Source: Campylobacter jejuni (GTDB taxonomy: Bacteria; Campylobacterota; Campylobacteria; Campylobacterales; Campylobacteraceae). Taken from it: DNA of 64,000 bases. Of the stretch, positions 36,661 through 46,792 are shown piece after piece. The stretch lies in NCBI RefSeq assembly GCF_001457695.1, contig NZ_LN831025.1, positions 1,612,001 to 1,676,000 on the forward strand, written 5' to 3'. How positions within the stretch are numbered: position 1 is the stretch's first letter; each line of letters opens with the position of its first letter. The position numbers and the translations under genes are program-made. A model generated the notes under the pieces. The model did not search any database and was not told the origin of the DNA. It saw nothing but the letters and a program-made list of their open reading frames with translations.

Positions 36661-36682
36661 AATCCTAGCTTTTGCTAGGATT
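36661..36682 (+). terminator. Terminator hairpin after rplQ
   Basis: AATCCTAGC and GCTAGGATT form a perfect 9-bp stem with a TTTT loop. There is no long T run after it, but its position right behind the last ribosomal gene makes terminator function likely. Confidence 0.65.
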
Positions 36683-36791
36683 AATACTTCAATTAAATAC
36701 CTTAAAAATAAAAAGTTTTAAATAATTATTTTAAATAAAATTAAATTTATTTATTTTCTAAAACCCTTGCTAAAAATTCAACTACTTATGC

Positions 36792-36797
36792 TAATAT
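36792..36797 (+). promoter_or_regulatory. Extended -10 of the his operon promoter
   Basis: TGC followed by TAATAT, 33 bases before the hisG ATG, giving a leader of roughly 25 bases with an AAGGA site. No histidine-rich leader peptide or attenuator is visible, so control by attenuation is unlikely. Confidence 0.6.
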
Positions 36798-36829
36798 AAG
36801 TTTTTAATTTTTAATTTCAAGGATATGTT

Positions 36830-37729
36830 ATGCAAGAAAACACTCGTTTACGCATTGCAATACAAAAATCAGGTAGACTTTCAAAAGAATCCATAGAGCT
36901 TCTTTCAGAATGTGGTGTTAAAATGCATATCCATGAACAAAGTTTGATCGCTTTTTCTACAAATTTACCCATAGATATTTTACGCGTTAGAGATGATGAT
37001 ATCCCTGGGCTTATTTTTGATGGGGTTGTAGATTTAGGCATTATAGGGGAAAATGTTTTAGAAGAAAATGAACTTGAACGCCAGTCTTTAGGAGAAAATC
37101 CAAGTTATAAGCTTTTAAAAAAGCTAGATTTTGGCTTTTGTCGTCTTTCTCTTGCCTTACCTCAAGAAAATAAATTTCAAAATTTGAAAGATTTTGAAGG
37201 CTTAAGGATAGCTACTTCTTATCCACAACTTTTAAAGCGTTTTATGAAAGAAAATGGGATTAATTATAAAAATTGTATGCTTACAGGTTCTGTTGAAGTA
37301 GCCCCTAGGGCAAATTTAGCCGATGCAATTTGCGATCTTGTTTCAAGCGGGGCAACTTTACAAGCAAATAATCTTAAAGAAGTGAAAGTCATTTATGAAT
37401 CTCGTGCTTGTTTGATTCAAAAAGAAAATGCTTTAAGTAAAGAAAAACAAGCCTTAGTGGATAAAATTATGTTGCGTGTAGCAGGAGTAATGCAAGCAAG
37501 AGAATCTAAATACATTATGCTTCATGCTCCAAAAGAAAAGCTTGATAAAATTCAAGCCCTGCTTCCAGGAGTTGAAAGACCGACTATCTTACCTTTAGCA
37601 CACGATGAAAAAAATGTAGCTTTACATATGGTAAGTAAAGAAAATCTTTTTTGGGAAACCATGGAGGCTTTAAAAGAAGAAGGTGCAAGTTCGATTTTAG
37701 TTCTGCCTATAGAAAAAATGTTAAAGTGA
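36830..37729 (+). CDS. hisG: ATP phosphoribosyltransferase
   Basis: A 299-aa long-form HisG that catalyses the first step of histidine synthesis, joining ATP and PRPP. Seen: [20 protein letters not shown] at the start, [14 protein letters not shown], the PRPP-binding loop [20 protein letters not shown], and a C-terminal ACT-like regulatory domain (about 225-299), which gives feedback inhibition by histidine. The long form needs no HisZ. Confidence 0.96.
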   Translation: MQENTRLRIAIQKSGRLSKESIELLSECGVKMHIHEQSLIAFSTNLPIDILRVRDDDIPGLIFDGVVDLGIIGENVLEENELERQSLGENPSYKLLKKLDFGFCRLSLALPQENKFQNLKDFEGLRIATSYPQLLKRFMKENGINYKNCMLTGSVEVAPRANLADAICDLVSSGATLQANNLKEVKVIYESRACLIQKENALSKEKQALVDKIMLRVAGVMQARESKYIMLHAPKEKLDKIQALLPGVERPTILPLAHDEKNVALHMVSKENLFWETMEALKEEGASSILVLPIEKMLK

Positions 37730-37736
37730 GTAAAAA

Positions 37737-39023
37737 ATGCAAATTTTAGTATATGATAATTTAGATGAAAAACAAAAAGAAGAAGCGTTAAAACGCCCTG
37801 CTATAAGCGCGAAAGATGAAATTTCAAAAATAGTAAGTTCTATCATTAAAGAAGTGCAAGAAAAAGGTGATGAAGCTTTGATAGAACAAGCTTTAAAATT
37901 TGATAAGGCTGAAATTTCTAATATTAAAATCACTCAAGAAGAAATTGCTCAAGCAAGCAATCGTTTAGATAAAGATTTACAAGATGCTATTTTAGTAGCT
38001 TATGAAAATATCAAAAAATTCCACGAAGCCCAAATCCCGCATGAAATCACTCTTGAAACTACAAAAGGCGTTAAATGTGAGGTTTTAACACGCCCTATAG
38101 AAAAAGTAGGACTTTACATACCAGGAGGTTTAGCACCTTTGTTTTCAACGGCTTTAATGCTAGCTATCCCTGCAAAAATTGCAGGTTGTGAAAAAATCGT
38201 TTTAGCAAGTCCTGCAAAAATCAATGATGCTGTGCTTTTTTGTGCTAAGCTTTGCGGCGTGGATGAAATTTATCAAATGGGTGGTGCAGGAGCCATAGCA
38301 GCTTTGGCTTACGGTACGCAAAGTGTTTTAAAGGTGGATAAAATTTTTGGCCCAGGAAATGCCTTTGTAACCGAAGCAAAACGCCAAGTAAGTAGCGATA
38401 TAAACGGAGTAGCTATTGATATGCAAGCAGGACCTAGTGAAGTTTTAGTAATAGCTGATGATTTGGCTAATGAAAAATTTGTAGCTAGTGATTTGCTTTC
38501 ACAAGCTGAACATGGTGCAGATTCTCAAGTAATTTTGGTGTGTTTAAGTCAAGATTTTGCTAAAAAAGCAAGTGATGAAGTCCAAAGTCAATTAGAACTT
38601 TTGCCTCGCAAAGAACTTGCAAGCAAAAGCATTGCCAATTCACGCATTATCATAGCTAAAGATTTAAATCAAGCCTTAGAAATTTCGAATCTTTACGCCC
38701 CTGAACATTTGATCATACAAACTCAAAATCCACGAGAACTTTTAAAAGGTGTAAAACACGCAGGATCAGTATTTTTAGGAGCTTATTCCCCAGAGTCTAT
38801 GGGTGATTATGCAAGTGGGACAAATCATGTTTTACCTACTTATGGACTTACTAAAACGCATTCTAGTTTAGGTTTGGCAGATTTTAGTAAAAGAATGACC
38901 GTTCAAGAGTTAAGTAAAGAAGGTTTTTTAGCTTTAGGTAAAAGTGTTGAAATTTTAGCACAAAATGAGCATTTAGACGCGCACAAAAATGCAGTAACTT
39001 TTCGTTTAGAGAGCTTAAAATGA
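37737..39023 (+). CDS. hisD: Histidinol dehydrogenase
   Basis: A 428-aa NAD-dependent zinc enzyme for the last two steps, histidinol to histidine. Seen: [49 protein letters not shown], and zinc/catalytic residues in [10 protein letters not shown], with the two base histidines in APEHLIIQT and [10 protein letters not shown]. Begins 7 bp after hisG and overlaps hisB by 4 bp. Confidence 0.97.
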   Translation: MQILVYDNLDEKQKEEALKRPAISAKDEISKIVSSIIKEVQEKGDEALIEQALKFDKAEISNIKITQEEIAQASNRLDKDLQDAILVAYENIKKFHEAQIPHEITLETTKGVKCEVLTRPIEKVGLYIPGGLAPLFSTALMLAIPAKIAGCEKIVLASPAKINDAVLFCAKLCGVDEIYQMGGAGAIAALAYGTQSVLKVDKIFGPGNAFVTEAKRQVSSDINGVAIDMQAGPSEVLVIADDLANEKFVASDLLSQAEHGADSQVILVCLSQDFAKKASDEVQSQLELLPRKELASKSIANSRIIIAKDLNQALEISNLYAPEHLIIQTQNPRELLKGVKHAGSVFLGAYSPESMGDYASGTNHVLPTYGLTKTHSSLGLADFSKRMTVQELSKEGFLALGKSVEILAQNEHLDAHKNAVTFRLESLK

Positions 39024-40078
39024 GTCAAAAAATCCTTTTTATAGATAGAGATGGCACTTTAATAGAGGAGCCAAAAAGCGATTTTCAAATCGATACTCTT
39101 GAAAAATTGCGTTTTGAAAAAGATGCTATTCCCACTCTTTTAAAACTAAAAAATTTTGGATTTAAATTTGTCATGGTAAGCAATCAAGATGGTCTTGGAA
39201 CGCCAAGTTTTCCAAAGGAAAATTTTGAAATCGCTCATGAAAAAATGCTTGATATTTTAAAAAGTTGCGGTATAGAATTTCAAGATATTTTTATTTGTCC
39301 GCATTTTGAAAATGAAAATTGTGCTTGTAGAAAACCTAAAACTGCTATGTTAGAAGAGTATATCAAACACGAACTTTACGATAAAGAACAAAGTTTTGTT
39401 ATCGGAGATCGTGAGAGTGATATGATCTTAGCTTCAAATTTAGGTGTGCGTGGTTTAAGATATGGCGAACTTTCTTGGAAAGAAATAGAAAATGAAATTT
39501 TAAGTTCTTTTAGAAGTGCGAGTTATCAAAGAACTACTAAAGAAACAGATATAAAAGTGAAAGTGTGCTTAAATGGGGGCAAGGTTAGCATTAAAACAGG
39601 CATTGATTTTTTTGATCACATGTTAGAGCAAATCGCTGTACATGGAGGTATAGGGCTTGAAATTTCTTGTAAAGGGGATTTAGAAATCGATGAGCATCAT
39701 AGTGTTGAAGATGTAGCCTTAGCACTTGGAGCTTGTATCAAAAAAGCTTTAGGGGATAAAATCGGCATTGCAAGATATGGTTTTGCTTTACCTATGGATG
39801 AGTGTTTGGCAAGTTGTGCGATGGATTTTTGCAATCGTCCCCATTTAGTCTATAAAGCCAAATTTAAAAAATCTCATTTAGGGGCTTTAAGCACGGAAAT
39901 GATCGAGCACTTTTTTTATTCTTTAAGCTATGCTATGGGCGTGAGTTTGCATTTAAAAGTTAAAGGCAAAAACGATCATCATAAAGCTGAAGGGCTTTTT
40001 AAAGCCTTTGCTAAAGCTTTGAAAATGGCAGTAAAAATAGAAAGTGAAAATTTAGCCAGCTCTAAAGGAGTGATATGA
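39020..40078 (+). CDS. hisB: Bifunctional histidinol-phosphatase / imidazoleglycerol-phosphate dehydratase
   Basis: A 352-aa fusion. Residues 1-165 are a HAD phosphatase with [12 protein letters not shown] (catalytic aspartates) and a zinc loop [15 protein letters not shown]. Residues 170-352 are the dehydratase with manganese-binding [12 protein letters not shown] and [12 protein letters not shown] motifs. The stop overlaps the start of the inserted restriction gene by 4 bp, in the 14-bp stretch that recurs before hisH. Confidence 0.97.
   Translation: MSQKILFIDRDGTLIEEPKSDFQIDTLEKLRFEKDAIPTLLKLKNFGFKFVMVSNQDGLGTPSFPKENFEIAHEKMLDILKSCGIEFQDIFICPHFENENCACRKPKTAMLEEYIKHELYDKEQSFVIGDRESDMILASNLGVRGLRYGELSWKEIENEILSSFRSASYQRTTKETDIKVKVCLNGGKVSIKTGIDFFDHMLEQIAVHGGIGLEISCKGDLEIDEHHSVEDVALALGACIKKALGDKIGIARYGFALPMDECLASCAMDFCNRPHLVYKAKFKKSHLGALSTEMIEHFFYSLSYAMGVSLHLKVKGKNDHHKAEGLFKAFAKALKMAVKIESENLASSKGVI
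40065..40078 (+). repeat. 14-bp direct repeat, left edge of the R-M insertion
   Basis: AAGGAGTGATATGA, containing the ribosome site, the end of hisB and the start of the restriction gene. The same 14 bases recur at 41924-41937 at the junction with hisH. Both copies encode a C-terminal GVI followed by the stop. Confidence 0.85.
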
Positions 40079-40833
40079 CTTATCAAAATTTTAAAAATAA
40101 ACTTGATACAAAAATTTTTGGCGAAGATTTAAATTATGAAATTCTACTTACAGTGCTAAATAACCCTAAACGCTATATAGGATTATTTAGGATTACAAAT
40201 GCTAAAACAAAACTAATACAAAATATAACTCAAAGTTGTGAAATTAAATTTGGTGATTTTATAGAAGAGATTTTAAGTGAATATATTATTGAAATGGGAT
40301 ATAAAGCATTAGATAAAAATATAGGATTTGATGAAGAAAATAATAAACTTAATGCCGATCAAGTTTTCAATGATGAACATAATATTTACCTTATTGAACA
40401 AAAAATTAGAGATGATCATGATAGTACAAAAAAACGAGGACAATATGCAAATTTAATTAAAAAAATCAAAGCTTTAAAACAAAAATTCTCAAATTATCGC
40501 ATTATTGCTTGTATGTGGTTTAGTGATGATAGTTTAAAGAAAAATAAAAAATTTTATGAAGAACAAATTAACAACAATACAGATGAAAAAGTTGACATTT
40601 TTATTTTCTATGGAAAAGAATTGTTTGAAAATCTTTTTCAAAGAATAGATATTTACAATGAACTTATTTCACATCTTAAGAAAAACAAACAAAAAAGAAG
40701 TAAGGATATTTTAAATGTTCCAGATTTTGATATAAGCGAAGAAATAAAAAATGCACTTTTAAAAACTAAGAAAAATTACCCAAAAATTAATACAAAAGCT
40801 ACTTTCCGACAAAGAAGAATTTGTAGAACTTAG
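40075..40833 (+). CDS. HinfI-type restriction endonuclease with altered C-terminus
   Basis: A 252-aa protein with a PD-(D/E)xK-type core: D95 in NADQVF, then E108 and K110 in [20 protein letters not shown]. Paired with a HinfI-like methyltransferase, it should cut GANTC. Oddity: after about residue 237 the frame leaves the natural one. In the +1 frame the DNA from about 40787 encodes [20 protein letters not shown], then PTGKNLKGL and a stop at 40876, right before the methyltransferase ATG. One extra A in the run at 40782-40786 explains it. As written, the last 15 residues are replaced and about 15 more are lost; activity is uncertain. Start overlaps hisB by 4 bp. Confidence 0.82.
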   Translation: MTYQNFKNKLDTKIFGEDLNYEILLTVLNNPKRYIGLFRITNAKTKLIQNITQSCEIKFGDFIEEILSEYIIEMGYKALDKNIGFDEENNKLNADQVFNDEHNIYLIEQKIRDDHDSTKKRGQYANLIKKIKALKQKFSNYRIIACMWFSDDSLKKNKKFYEEQINNNTDEKVDIFIFYGKELFENLFQRIDIYNELISHLKKNKQKRSKDILNVPDFDISEEIKNALLKTKKNYPKINTKATFRQRRICRT

Positions 40834-40878
40834 AAAAGAACTTTTTCCAACAGGTAAAAATTTAAAAGGTTTATAATA

Positions 40879-41937
40879 ATGCAAAAAGATATTATTTTTC
40901 AAGGTAATTGTTTAGAAATTTTAAAAACCATTCCGGATAAAAGCATTGATTTGATTTTTGCAGATCCACCTTATTTTATGCAAACACAAGGTGAAGTTTT
41001 TAGCGGTGTAAATGATGATTGGGATAAATTTGAATCTTTAAAAGCCTATGATGATTTTTGTAAAATTTGGCTTAGCGAATGTAGACGAATTTTAAAAGAC
41101 GATGCAAGTATTTGGGTTATAGGATCTTTTCAAAATATTTTTAGACTAGGATATATAATGCAAGATTTGGGCTTTTGGATTCTAAATGATATTATTTGGA
41201 ACAAACCAAATCCTGTTCCAAATTTTAAAGGGACAAGATTTTGCAATTCCCATGAAACTCTTATTTGGTGTTCTAAACATAAAAATTCAAAATATACTTT
41301 TAATTATAAAACTATGAAATTTTTAAATAATAACAAAAAAGAAAAGTCAGTTTGGAATATAGGAATCTGCATAGGGAATGAAAGATTAAAAGGAATAGAT
41401 GGTAAAAAAATTCACTCTACTCAAAAACCTGAAATTTTGCTTGAAAAAATAATCTTATCAAGTACAAAAAAAGGGGATTTAATTTTAGATCCTTTTTTTG
41501 GCACAGGAACTACAGGAGCTATTGCTAAAAAATTGGGGAGATATTATATAGGTATAGAGCAAGAGAAATTCTATGTTAAAATAGCAGAATCTCGAATTAG
41601 ACAAATAAATATAATTGACAATGAAATTACCAGAAACGAACTCGAAACAAAACCCCCAAAAGTAAGCTTAGAAGAGCTTTTGAATGCTGGATTTTTAAGT
41701 GAAAATGAAAAATTCTATGATAAAAATAAAAATTATATTTGTTATTTAGTTAATGGTAATAAAGTAAGCGATGAGAACGAAATTTTAAGCATACATAAAA
41801 TGGCAGCAAAATATTTAAACAAAGAAAATCATAATGGCTGGAGTTATTTTTATATTTTTAAGAATGAAAATTTTATAAGTATCGATTCTTTAAGATATGA
41901 GTATAAAAATTTTATAAATCTTGAAGGAGTGATATGA
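40879..41937 (+). CDS. N6-adenine DNA methyltransferase, HinfI/CcrM type (GANTC)
   Basis: A 352-aa beta-class methyltransferase: catalytic DPPY at residues 29-32 comes before the SAM-binding FFGTGTTGA at about 206-214. The family match to M.HinfI is close by eye: FADPPYFMQT, FSGVNDDWDKF, GSFQNI, NKPNPVPNF and HSTQKPE. The C-terminal domain (about 255-352, ending in SIHKMAAKYLNKENHNGWSY) is the extra module of HinfI/CcrM enzymes involved in DNA recognition. Expected to methylate adenine in GANTC and protect against its partner. Inserted in the his operon between hisB and hisH; intact, overlapping hisH by 4 bp. Confidence 0.9.
   Translation: MQKDIIFQGNCLEILKTIPDKSIDLIFADPPYFMQTQGEVFSGVNDDWDKFESLKAYDDFCKIWLSECRRILKDDASIWVIGSFQNIFRLGYIMQDLGFWILNDIIWNKPNPVPNFKGTRFCNSHETLIWCSKHKNSKYTFNYKTMKFLNNNKKEKSVWNIGICIGNERLKGIDGKKIHSTQKPEILLEKIILSSTKKGDLILDPFFGTGTTGAIAKKLGRYYIGIEQEKFYVKIAESRIRQINIIDNEITRNELETKPPKVSLEELLNAGFLSENEKFYDKNKNYICYLVNGNKVSDENEILSIHKMAAKYLNKENHNGWSYFYIFKNENFISIDSLRYEYKNFINLEGVI
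41924..41937 (+). repeat. 14-bp direct repeat, right edge of the R-M insertion
   Basis: Identical to 40065-40078. It supplies the end of the methyltransferase gene and the ribosome site and start of hisH, so hisH keeps its original translation signals. Confidence 0.85.
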
Positions 41938-42521
41938 AAATCATCATCATCGATACAGCCTGTGCGAATTTGGCATCTTTGAAATTTTGTTTAGATAGAT
42001 TAGGTTTTAATGCAACTATCAGTAGGGATTTAAAAGAACTTGAAAGTGCGGATAAGCTTTTTTTACCTGGAGTGGGTACCGCAAAAGAAGCAATGAAAAA
42101 TTTAGAACAATTTAATCTTATTGATTTTATTCAAAATACCAAAAAACCTTTGCTTGGTATTTGTTTAGGTATGCAAATTTTAGGAAATTTTTCTGAAGAA
42201 TTAAATCAAGAAACCTTAAAACTCATAGATTTTACAACTCAAAAATTTAAAGCTAAAGAAGGCTTTACTTTTCCACATATGGGATGGAATCAAGTTCATA
42301 GCTCTCATGCTTTGTTTAAAGGCTTAGAAGGGGCTTATTTTTATTTTGTGCATAGTTATTGTGTAGGACTTGGGGAATACACTATAGCAGATTGTGAGTA
42401 TTCGCAAAAATTTAGCGCAAGCGTAATGAAAGATAATTTTTACGGGGTGCAATTTCACCCTGAAAGAAGCAGTGAAGCGGGGGAAATTTTAATTTCAAAT
42501 TTTATTAAGGATATAGGATGA
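41934..42521 (+). CDS. hisH: Imidazole glycerol phosphate synthase, glutaminase subunit
   Basis: A 195-aa class I glutamine amidotransferase that supplies ammonia to HisF. Catalytic cysteine in [12 protein letters not shown], histidine and glutamate in [10 protein letters not shown], and the oxyanion region [12 protein letters not shown]. Overlaps hisA by 4 bp. Confidence 0.96.
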   Translation: MKIIIIDTACANLASLKFCLDRLGFNATISRDLKELESADKLFLPGVGTAKEAMKNLEQFNLIDFIQNTKKPLLGICLGMQILGNFSEELNQETLKLIDFTTQKFKAKEGFTFPHMGWNQVHSSHALFKGLEGAYFYFVHSYCVGLGEYTIADCEYSQKFSASVMKDNFYGVQFHPERSSEAGEILISNFIKDIG

Positions 42522-43249
42522 CTCAAATCATACCCGCACTTGATCTTATAGATGGCGAAGTGGTGCGTCTTGTAAAAGGGGATTACGAACAAAAAAAAGT
42601 ATATAAATACAATCCCTTAAAGAAATTCAAAGAATACGAAAAAGCAGGAGCGAAAGAACTTCATCTTGTAGATCTTACAGGTGCAAAAGATCCTAGCAAA
42701 AGACAACTTGCTTTGATAGAAAAATTAGCTAAAGAAGTCAGTGTCAATTTACAAGTAGGTGGAGGCATACGCTCTAAAGAAGAAGTTAAAGCTTTGCTTG
42801 ATTGTGGAGTAAAAAGAGTAGTTATAGGATCTATGGCGATTAAAGATGCGACTTTATGTCTTGAAATTTTAAAAGAATTTGGCAATGAAGCTATAGTTTT
42901 AGCCTTAGATACGATTTTAAAAGAAGATTATGTTGTGGCTGTAAATGCTTGGCAAGAAGCAAGCGATAAAAAGCTTATGGAAGTTTTAGATTTTTATAGC
43001 AATAAAGGCTTAAAACACATACTTTGCACAGATATTTCAAAAGATGGCACCATGCAAGGAGTAAATGTAAGACTTTACAAACTTATCCATGAAATTTTTC
43101 CTCATATTTGCATTCAGGCAAGTGGTGGAGTAGCGAGCTTAAAAGACCTTGAAAACTTAAAAGGAATTTGTAGTGGGGTTATCGTAGGAAAAGCTTTATT
43201 AGACGGAGTTTTTAGTGTAGAAGAAGGGATAAGATGTCTAGTAAATTAA
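42518..43249 (+). CDS. hisA: Phosphoribosylformimino-AICAR ribotide isomerase
   Basis: A 243-aa TIM-barrel isomerase. Catalytic aspartate in [20 protein letters not shown], the phosphate-binding [14 protein letters not shown], and the second catalytic aspartate in [12 protein letters not shown]. Its last codons overlap the start of the HARE-HTH gene by 16 bp, so that gene depends on hisA translation. Confidence 0.97.
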   Translation: MTQIIPALDLIDGEVVRLVKGDYEQKKVYKYNPLKKFKEYEKAGAKELHLVDLTGAKDPSKRQLALIEKLAKEVSVNLQVGGGIRSKEEVKALLDCGVKRVVIGSMAIKDATLCLEILKEFGNEAIVLALDTILKEDYVVAVNAWQEASDKKLMEVLDFYSNKGLKHILCTDISKDGTMQGVNVRLYKLIHEIFPHICIQASGGVASLKDLENLKGICSGVIVGKALLDGVFSVEEGIRCLVN

Positions 43250-44190
43250 GCTACAAAGAACTTGCTTTAGAAATTTTAAAACAAAGCGATAAGCCTTTAA
43301 ATGCTAATGAAATTTGGCAAAAAGCTCTTGAAAAAGGCTTAGATAAAAAGCTTTCTAGTATAGGGCAAACTCCAATTGCTACTTTAGGAGCTAGGATATA
43401 TGTGGATATAAAAGAATTACAACACAATTCTTTATTTATTAAAGCTTCCCAAAAACCCAGAACTTTTTGGTTAAAAGAAAGAGAAAATGAACTTTTAAAG
43501 CTTGATGATAAAAATGAAATTACCAATGAAAAACAAGAAAAAAATAAATTTCATGAAAGAGATTTACACCCCTTGCTTGTAAAATTTTTATATGAAAATT
43601 TAGATTTTAATTTAAATTGCAAAACAATTTACCACGAACAAAGCAAAAAGGGTAAGGGCGGGGAAGATAAGTGGAATTATCCTGATATTGTAGGGGTTTA
43701 TTTTCCTTACGATGATTATGAAAAAGAAACCATAACACTTTTAGAAAATATCAAACAAAATAGCTATAAACTTTTTTCTTTTGAACTTAAAATTGCTTTA
43801 AATTTTTCAAATTTAAAAGAATGCTATTTTCAAGCTGTAAGCAATTCTAGCTGGGCAAATGAGGGCTATTTGGTTGTTTTACAAGAAATTGATAGCGAAG
43901 TTTTAAGTGAGTTAAGACGCTTAAATCAAAGTTTTGGCATAGGAGTGATAAAACTTGAAAAAGATATTTCAAATTCTCAAATTTTAATTAGTGCAAAAGA
44001 AAAAGAACTTGATATTCAAACACTAAATATGCTGATTAATAAAAATCCAAATTTTAAAGAATTTATTGATGATATAAATAAACAAATTAAAGTGGGCAAA
44101 GAAGCAAAAATTCAAGCTAATTTTGATGAAATTAAAAGCGATGAAGAAATGGAAAAATATCTTAAAGAAAAATGTATTTTGGAGAAATAA
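43234..44190 (+). CDS. HARE-HTH protein with PD-(D/E)xK nuclease-like domain (Cj1602-type)
   Basis: A 318-aa protein of the COG2958 kind. Residues 1-80 form a HARE-HTH domain ([36 protein letters not shown]), a winged-helix module shared by chromatin proteins and restriction enzymes and thought to read DNA or its modifications. After a charged linker, residues 105-260 look like a PD-(D/E)xK nuclease fold: PD at 150-151 ([10 protein letters not shown]) and ExK at 184-186 ([11 protein letters not shown]), then a Q/S-rich helix. No histidine-synthesis role is evident, yet it sits between hisA and hisF. Most likely an accessory nuclease or a modification-dependent restriction protein; function unproven. 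Confidence 0.75.
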   Translation: MSSKLSYKELALEILKQSDKPLNANEIWQKALEKGLDKKLSSIGQTPIATLGARIYVDIKELQHNSLFIKASQKPRTFWLKERENELLKLDDKNEITNEKQEKNKFHERDLHPLLVKFLYENLDFNLNCKTIYHEQSKKGKGGEDKWNYPDIVGVYFPYDDYEKETITLLENIKQNSYKLFSFELKIALNFSNLKECYFQAVSNSSWANEGYLVVLQEIDSEVLSELRRLNQSFGIGVIKLEKDISNSQILISAKEKELDIQTLNMLINKNPNFKEFIDDINKQIKVGKEAKIQANFDEIKSDEEMEKYLKEKCILEK

Positions 44191-44958
44191 ATGCTTACAA
44201 AACGCATAATTGCATGTTTAGATGTCAAAGATGGCAGAGTAGTAAAAGGAACACAATTTAAAAACCATAAAGATATGGGAGATATCATAGAACTTGCTAG
44301 GTATTATTCTCAAAATGGTATTGATGAGCTTGTTTTTTATGATATTACTGCAAGTGCTAGAAAAGAACGCATATCAAGAGAATGGGTAAGTGAAGTAGCA
44401 AAAAATATCAATATTCCTTTTTGTGTTGCAGGGGGTATTAAAAGCGAAGAAGATGCAGCTGAACTTTTGGCTAATGGGGCAGATAAAATTTCTATCAATT
44501 CTCCTGCTTTAAATGATCCAAGTTTAACCACACGCCTTGCTAAAAGTTTTGGCGTGCAATGCGTGGTAGTAGGGATTGATAGTTTCAAAGATGAAAATGG
44601 AAATTTAAAAGTATTTCAATACACAGGCGATGAAAAAACAAGCAAACATAGTGGAAAAAGCACTTTAGAATGGGTTAAAGAAGTGCAAGATCTAGGCGCA
44701 GGTGAAATTGTTTTAAATATGATGAATCAAGATGGTGTTAAAAATGGCTATGATTTAGAACAATTAGAAGCTGTATATAAAATTTGTAAAGTACCTTTGA
44801 TCGCAAGCGGGGGAGCGGGAAAAATGGAGCATTTTTTAGAAGCTTTTGAACTAGGTATAGATGGGGCTTTAGCTGCTTCTGTTTTTCATCAAAAACTTAT
44901 AGACATTAAAGAATTAAAAATTTATCTTAAAAATCAAGGCTTAAGTATAAGGATATAA
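44191..44958 (+). CDS. hisF: Imidazole glycerol phosphate synthase, cyclase subunit
   Basis: A 255-aa TIM-barrel cyclase using ammonia from HisH. Catalytic aspartates in [18 protein letters not shown] and [13 protein letters not shown], phosphate sites in [13 protein letters not shown] and [12 protein letters not shown]. It starts directly after the stop of the preceding gene with a GGAG site inside that gene's end. Confidence 0.97.
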   Translation: MLTKRIIACLDVKDGRVVKGTQFKNHKDMGDIIELARYYSQNGIDELVFYDITASARKERISREWVSEVAKNINIPFCVAGGIKSEEDAAELLANGADKISINSPALNDPSLTTRLAKSFGVQCVVVGIDSFKDENGNLKVFQYTGDEKTSKHSGKSTLEWVKEVQDLGAGEIVLNMMNQDGVKNGYDLEQLEAVYKICKVPLIASGGAGKMEHFLEAFELGIDGALAASVFHQKLIDIKELKIYLKNQGLSIRI

Positions 44959-44959
44959 T

Positions 44960-45583
44960 ATGCAAAATTTCAAAGAACTTAATGAAAAAATCGCTTGGCA
45001 AAAAGTGGATCATCTTTTACCTGTCATCATCCAAGATGCAAAAACTTGCGAAGTTTTAATGCTAGGCTTTATGAATAATGAAGCCTTAGAAAAAAGCTTA
45101 GAAAGTGGCAAAGTAGTCTTTTTTTCACGCACAAAACAGCGTCTTTGGATGAAGGGTGAAGAAAGTGGAAATTTCTTAAATATCATAGATTTAAGCTTAG
45201 ATTGTGATAATGACACGCTTTTAATTTTAGCAAATCCTGTAGGGCCTACTTGTCATACGGGCGATGTTTCTTGTTTTGAAAAAATTTCTAAAAATGCGGA
45301 TTTTGTTTTTCTAGCCAGACTTGAAAAGCTTATCAATGCACGCAAAAATGCCGATGAAAATACTTCTTATACAGCAAAACTTTTCAAAAGTGGCACAAAA
45401 CGCATCGCACAAAAAGTTGGTGAAGAAGGCGTAGAAACAGCTTTAGCAGCGACAGTAAAAGATAAAGAAGAGCTTATTTGTGAAGCAGCGGATTTAATGT
45501 ATCATTTAAGTGTTTTACTTGCAGATGCAAATCTTAGTTTCTCAGATGTGATTTCAAAGTTGAAAGAAAGGCATAAAGCTTAA
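44960..45583 (+). CDS. hisI: Bifunctional phosphoribosyl-AMP cyclohydrolase / phosphoribosyl-ATP pyrophosphatase
   Basis: A 207-aa fusion (HisIE). The N-terminal cyclohydrolase carries the zinc/magnesium ligands in [11 protein letters not shown] and [11 protein letters not shown]; the C-terminal pyrophosphatase helix bundle shows [19 protein letters not shown] and [16 protein letters not shown]. Catalyses steps 2 and 3 of histidine synthesis. Last gene of the operon; the stop codon lies within a hairpin. Confidence 0.96.
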   Translation: MQNFKELNEKIAWQKVDHLLPVIIQDAKTCEVLMLGFMNNEALEKSLESGKVVFFSRTKQRLWMKGEESGNFLNIIDLSLDCDNDTLLILANPVGPTCHTGDVSCFEKISKNADFVFLARLEKLINARKNADENTSYTAKLFKSGTKRIAQKVGEEGVETALAATVKDKEELICEAADLMYHLSVLLADANLSFSDVISKLKERHKA

Positions 45584-45592
45584 AGCTTTATG
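45572..45592. terminator. Hairpin at the end of the his operon
   Basis: CATAAAGC and GCTTTATG form an 8-bp stem around TTAAA; the hisI stop codon lies in the loop. It stands between hisI and the convergent dapD and can act in both directions. Confidence 0.55.
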
Positions 45593-45606
45593 TAAATGAA
45601 TTTATA

Positions 45607-46767
45607 TCAATGCAAGGCTTCGTTAAGTTTGACTGCTTTTTTATTTAAAGCTACTATCATAGCACCGCTTATAGAATCTTGACGGAAATGTAGCCCATTT
45701 AAACCTTTAAGCTCTAAGCCTTTGTAAATTTCTTTATCAAAATTAAAATAAGGATTAAGTTTAGCAAGTTCCTCAGCATCTTTGAGCAAAAATTTTGTTC
45801 CTTCTAGCACCGCAATACCTGCATCAACTATACAATTATCCCCTAAAGGAATTCCTGTCACTGAATTAGCCCCTAAAAGACAAGCCTTACCTACGCTTAT
45901 AGCATTGCCACTTGTTCCACTTAAAACACCTAAAATCGAAGCTCCGCCACCCACATCAGAACCTTCTCCTACTATAGCACTCGAGCTAATACGCCCTTCA
46001 ACCATACAAGCTCCTGTTGTGCCTGCATTAAAATTCACATAACTTGCCCCTGGCATGATGGTTGTTCCTGCTGCTAAAGATGCACCCATTCTTACTTTAG
46101 AACTTTCCAAAATTCTTGTATTATCCTCAGGGATAATATGCGCTAAAAATCTTGGGAATTTATCAACAAAATCAATTTTTGGATATTGATTGCTCATTTT
46201 TAAACGCATTTCATTTGCTCTTAAATACTCAAGCTCGATAGGCTTATCATCACTCCAAGCTACATTGCTTAAAAGTCCAAAAGCTCCATTTAGATTGATA
46301 CTTCTTAAAGATACTTTTTTAGTAGAAAGCAAATAAAGTTTTAGATAAACACTTTCTACACTTAAAGGTTCTTTATCTTCAAAAAGACAAACAAAAGCAA
46401 ATTCATCGTCTTTAAATTTATCTTTGATAATCTTTAATAAATCGATATTTTGATGCCCCTCTTCTTCTAAAAAAGGTTTAAAACAAGAAAGTGCAAAATC
46501 AATATCTTCTAATTTTAAAGTTTGCACAAACTCGCTCGCATTAAAATCAATCTCCACACCCCTTTGCATAAAAGCTTCAAGCATGATTGCCGCTGAGCCA
46601 AAATTTTGCTCGTAATTAATTAAAGCAAAACTTGCTTGCAAGATTTTATTTTTATTTAGCTGTCCTCTATCAAGCCTTGCTATACCAAAAGCTTTAGGTT
46701 TTTTATAGCCACTTTTTTGCTCGATTTGTTTGATTAAAAGTAAAAAATCTTCTTTAGTATTAATCAT
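45607..46767 (-). CDS. dapD: Tetrahydrodipicolinate N-succinyltransferase
   Basis: A 386-aa enzyme of the lysine/meso-diaminopimelate pathway that transfers succinyl from succinyl-CoA. The C-terminal half is a left-handed beta helix of hexapeptide repeats (VRMGASLAAGTTIMPGASYV, VGEGSDVGGGASILGVLSG, ISVGKACLLGANSVTGIPLG). It is the long form found in epsilonproteobacteria. The ATG at 46767 is chosen because AAGGAAAAG precedes it; an in-frame GTG six codons upstream lies on that ribosome site and is unlikely. Confidence 0.93.
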   Translation of the reverse strand: MINTKEDFLLLIKQIEQKSGYKKPKAFGIARLDRGQLNKNKILQASFALINYEQNFGSAAIMLEAFMQRGVEIDFNASEFVQTLKLEDIDFALSCFKPFLEEEGHQNIDLLKIIKDKFKDDEFAFVCLFEDKEPLSVESVYLKLYLLSTKKVSLRSINLNGAFGLLSNVAWSDDKPIELEYLRANEMRLKMSNQYPKIDFVDKFPRFLAHIIPEDNTRILESSKVRMGASLAAGTTIMPGASYVNFNAGTTGACMVEGRISSSAIVGEGSDVGGGASILGVLSGTSGNAISVGKACLLGANSVTGIPLGDNCIVDAGIAVLEGTKFLLKDAEELAKLNPYFNFDKEIYKGLELKGLNGLHFRQDSISGAMIVALNKKAVKLNEALH

Positions 46768-46792
46768 TTTCTTTTCCTTATCCACTTAATTT

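Noticed and set aside
46768-46785. GTG start giving dapD six extra N-terminal residues
   Set aside because: The GTG overlaps the AAGGAAAAG sequence that best serves as ribosome site for the ATG at 46767.
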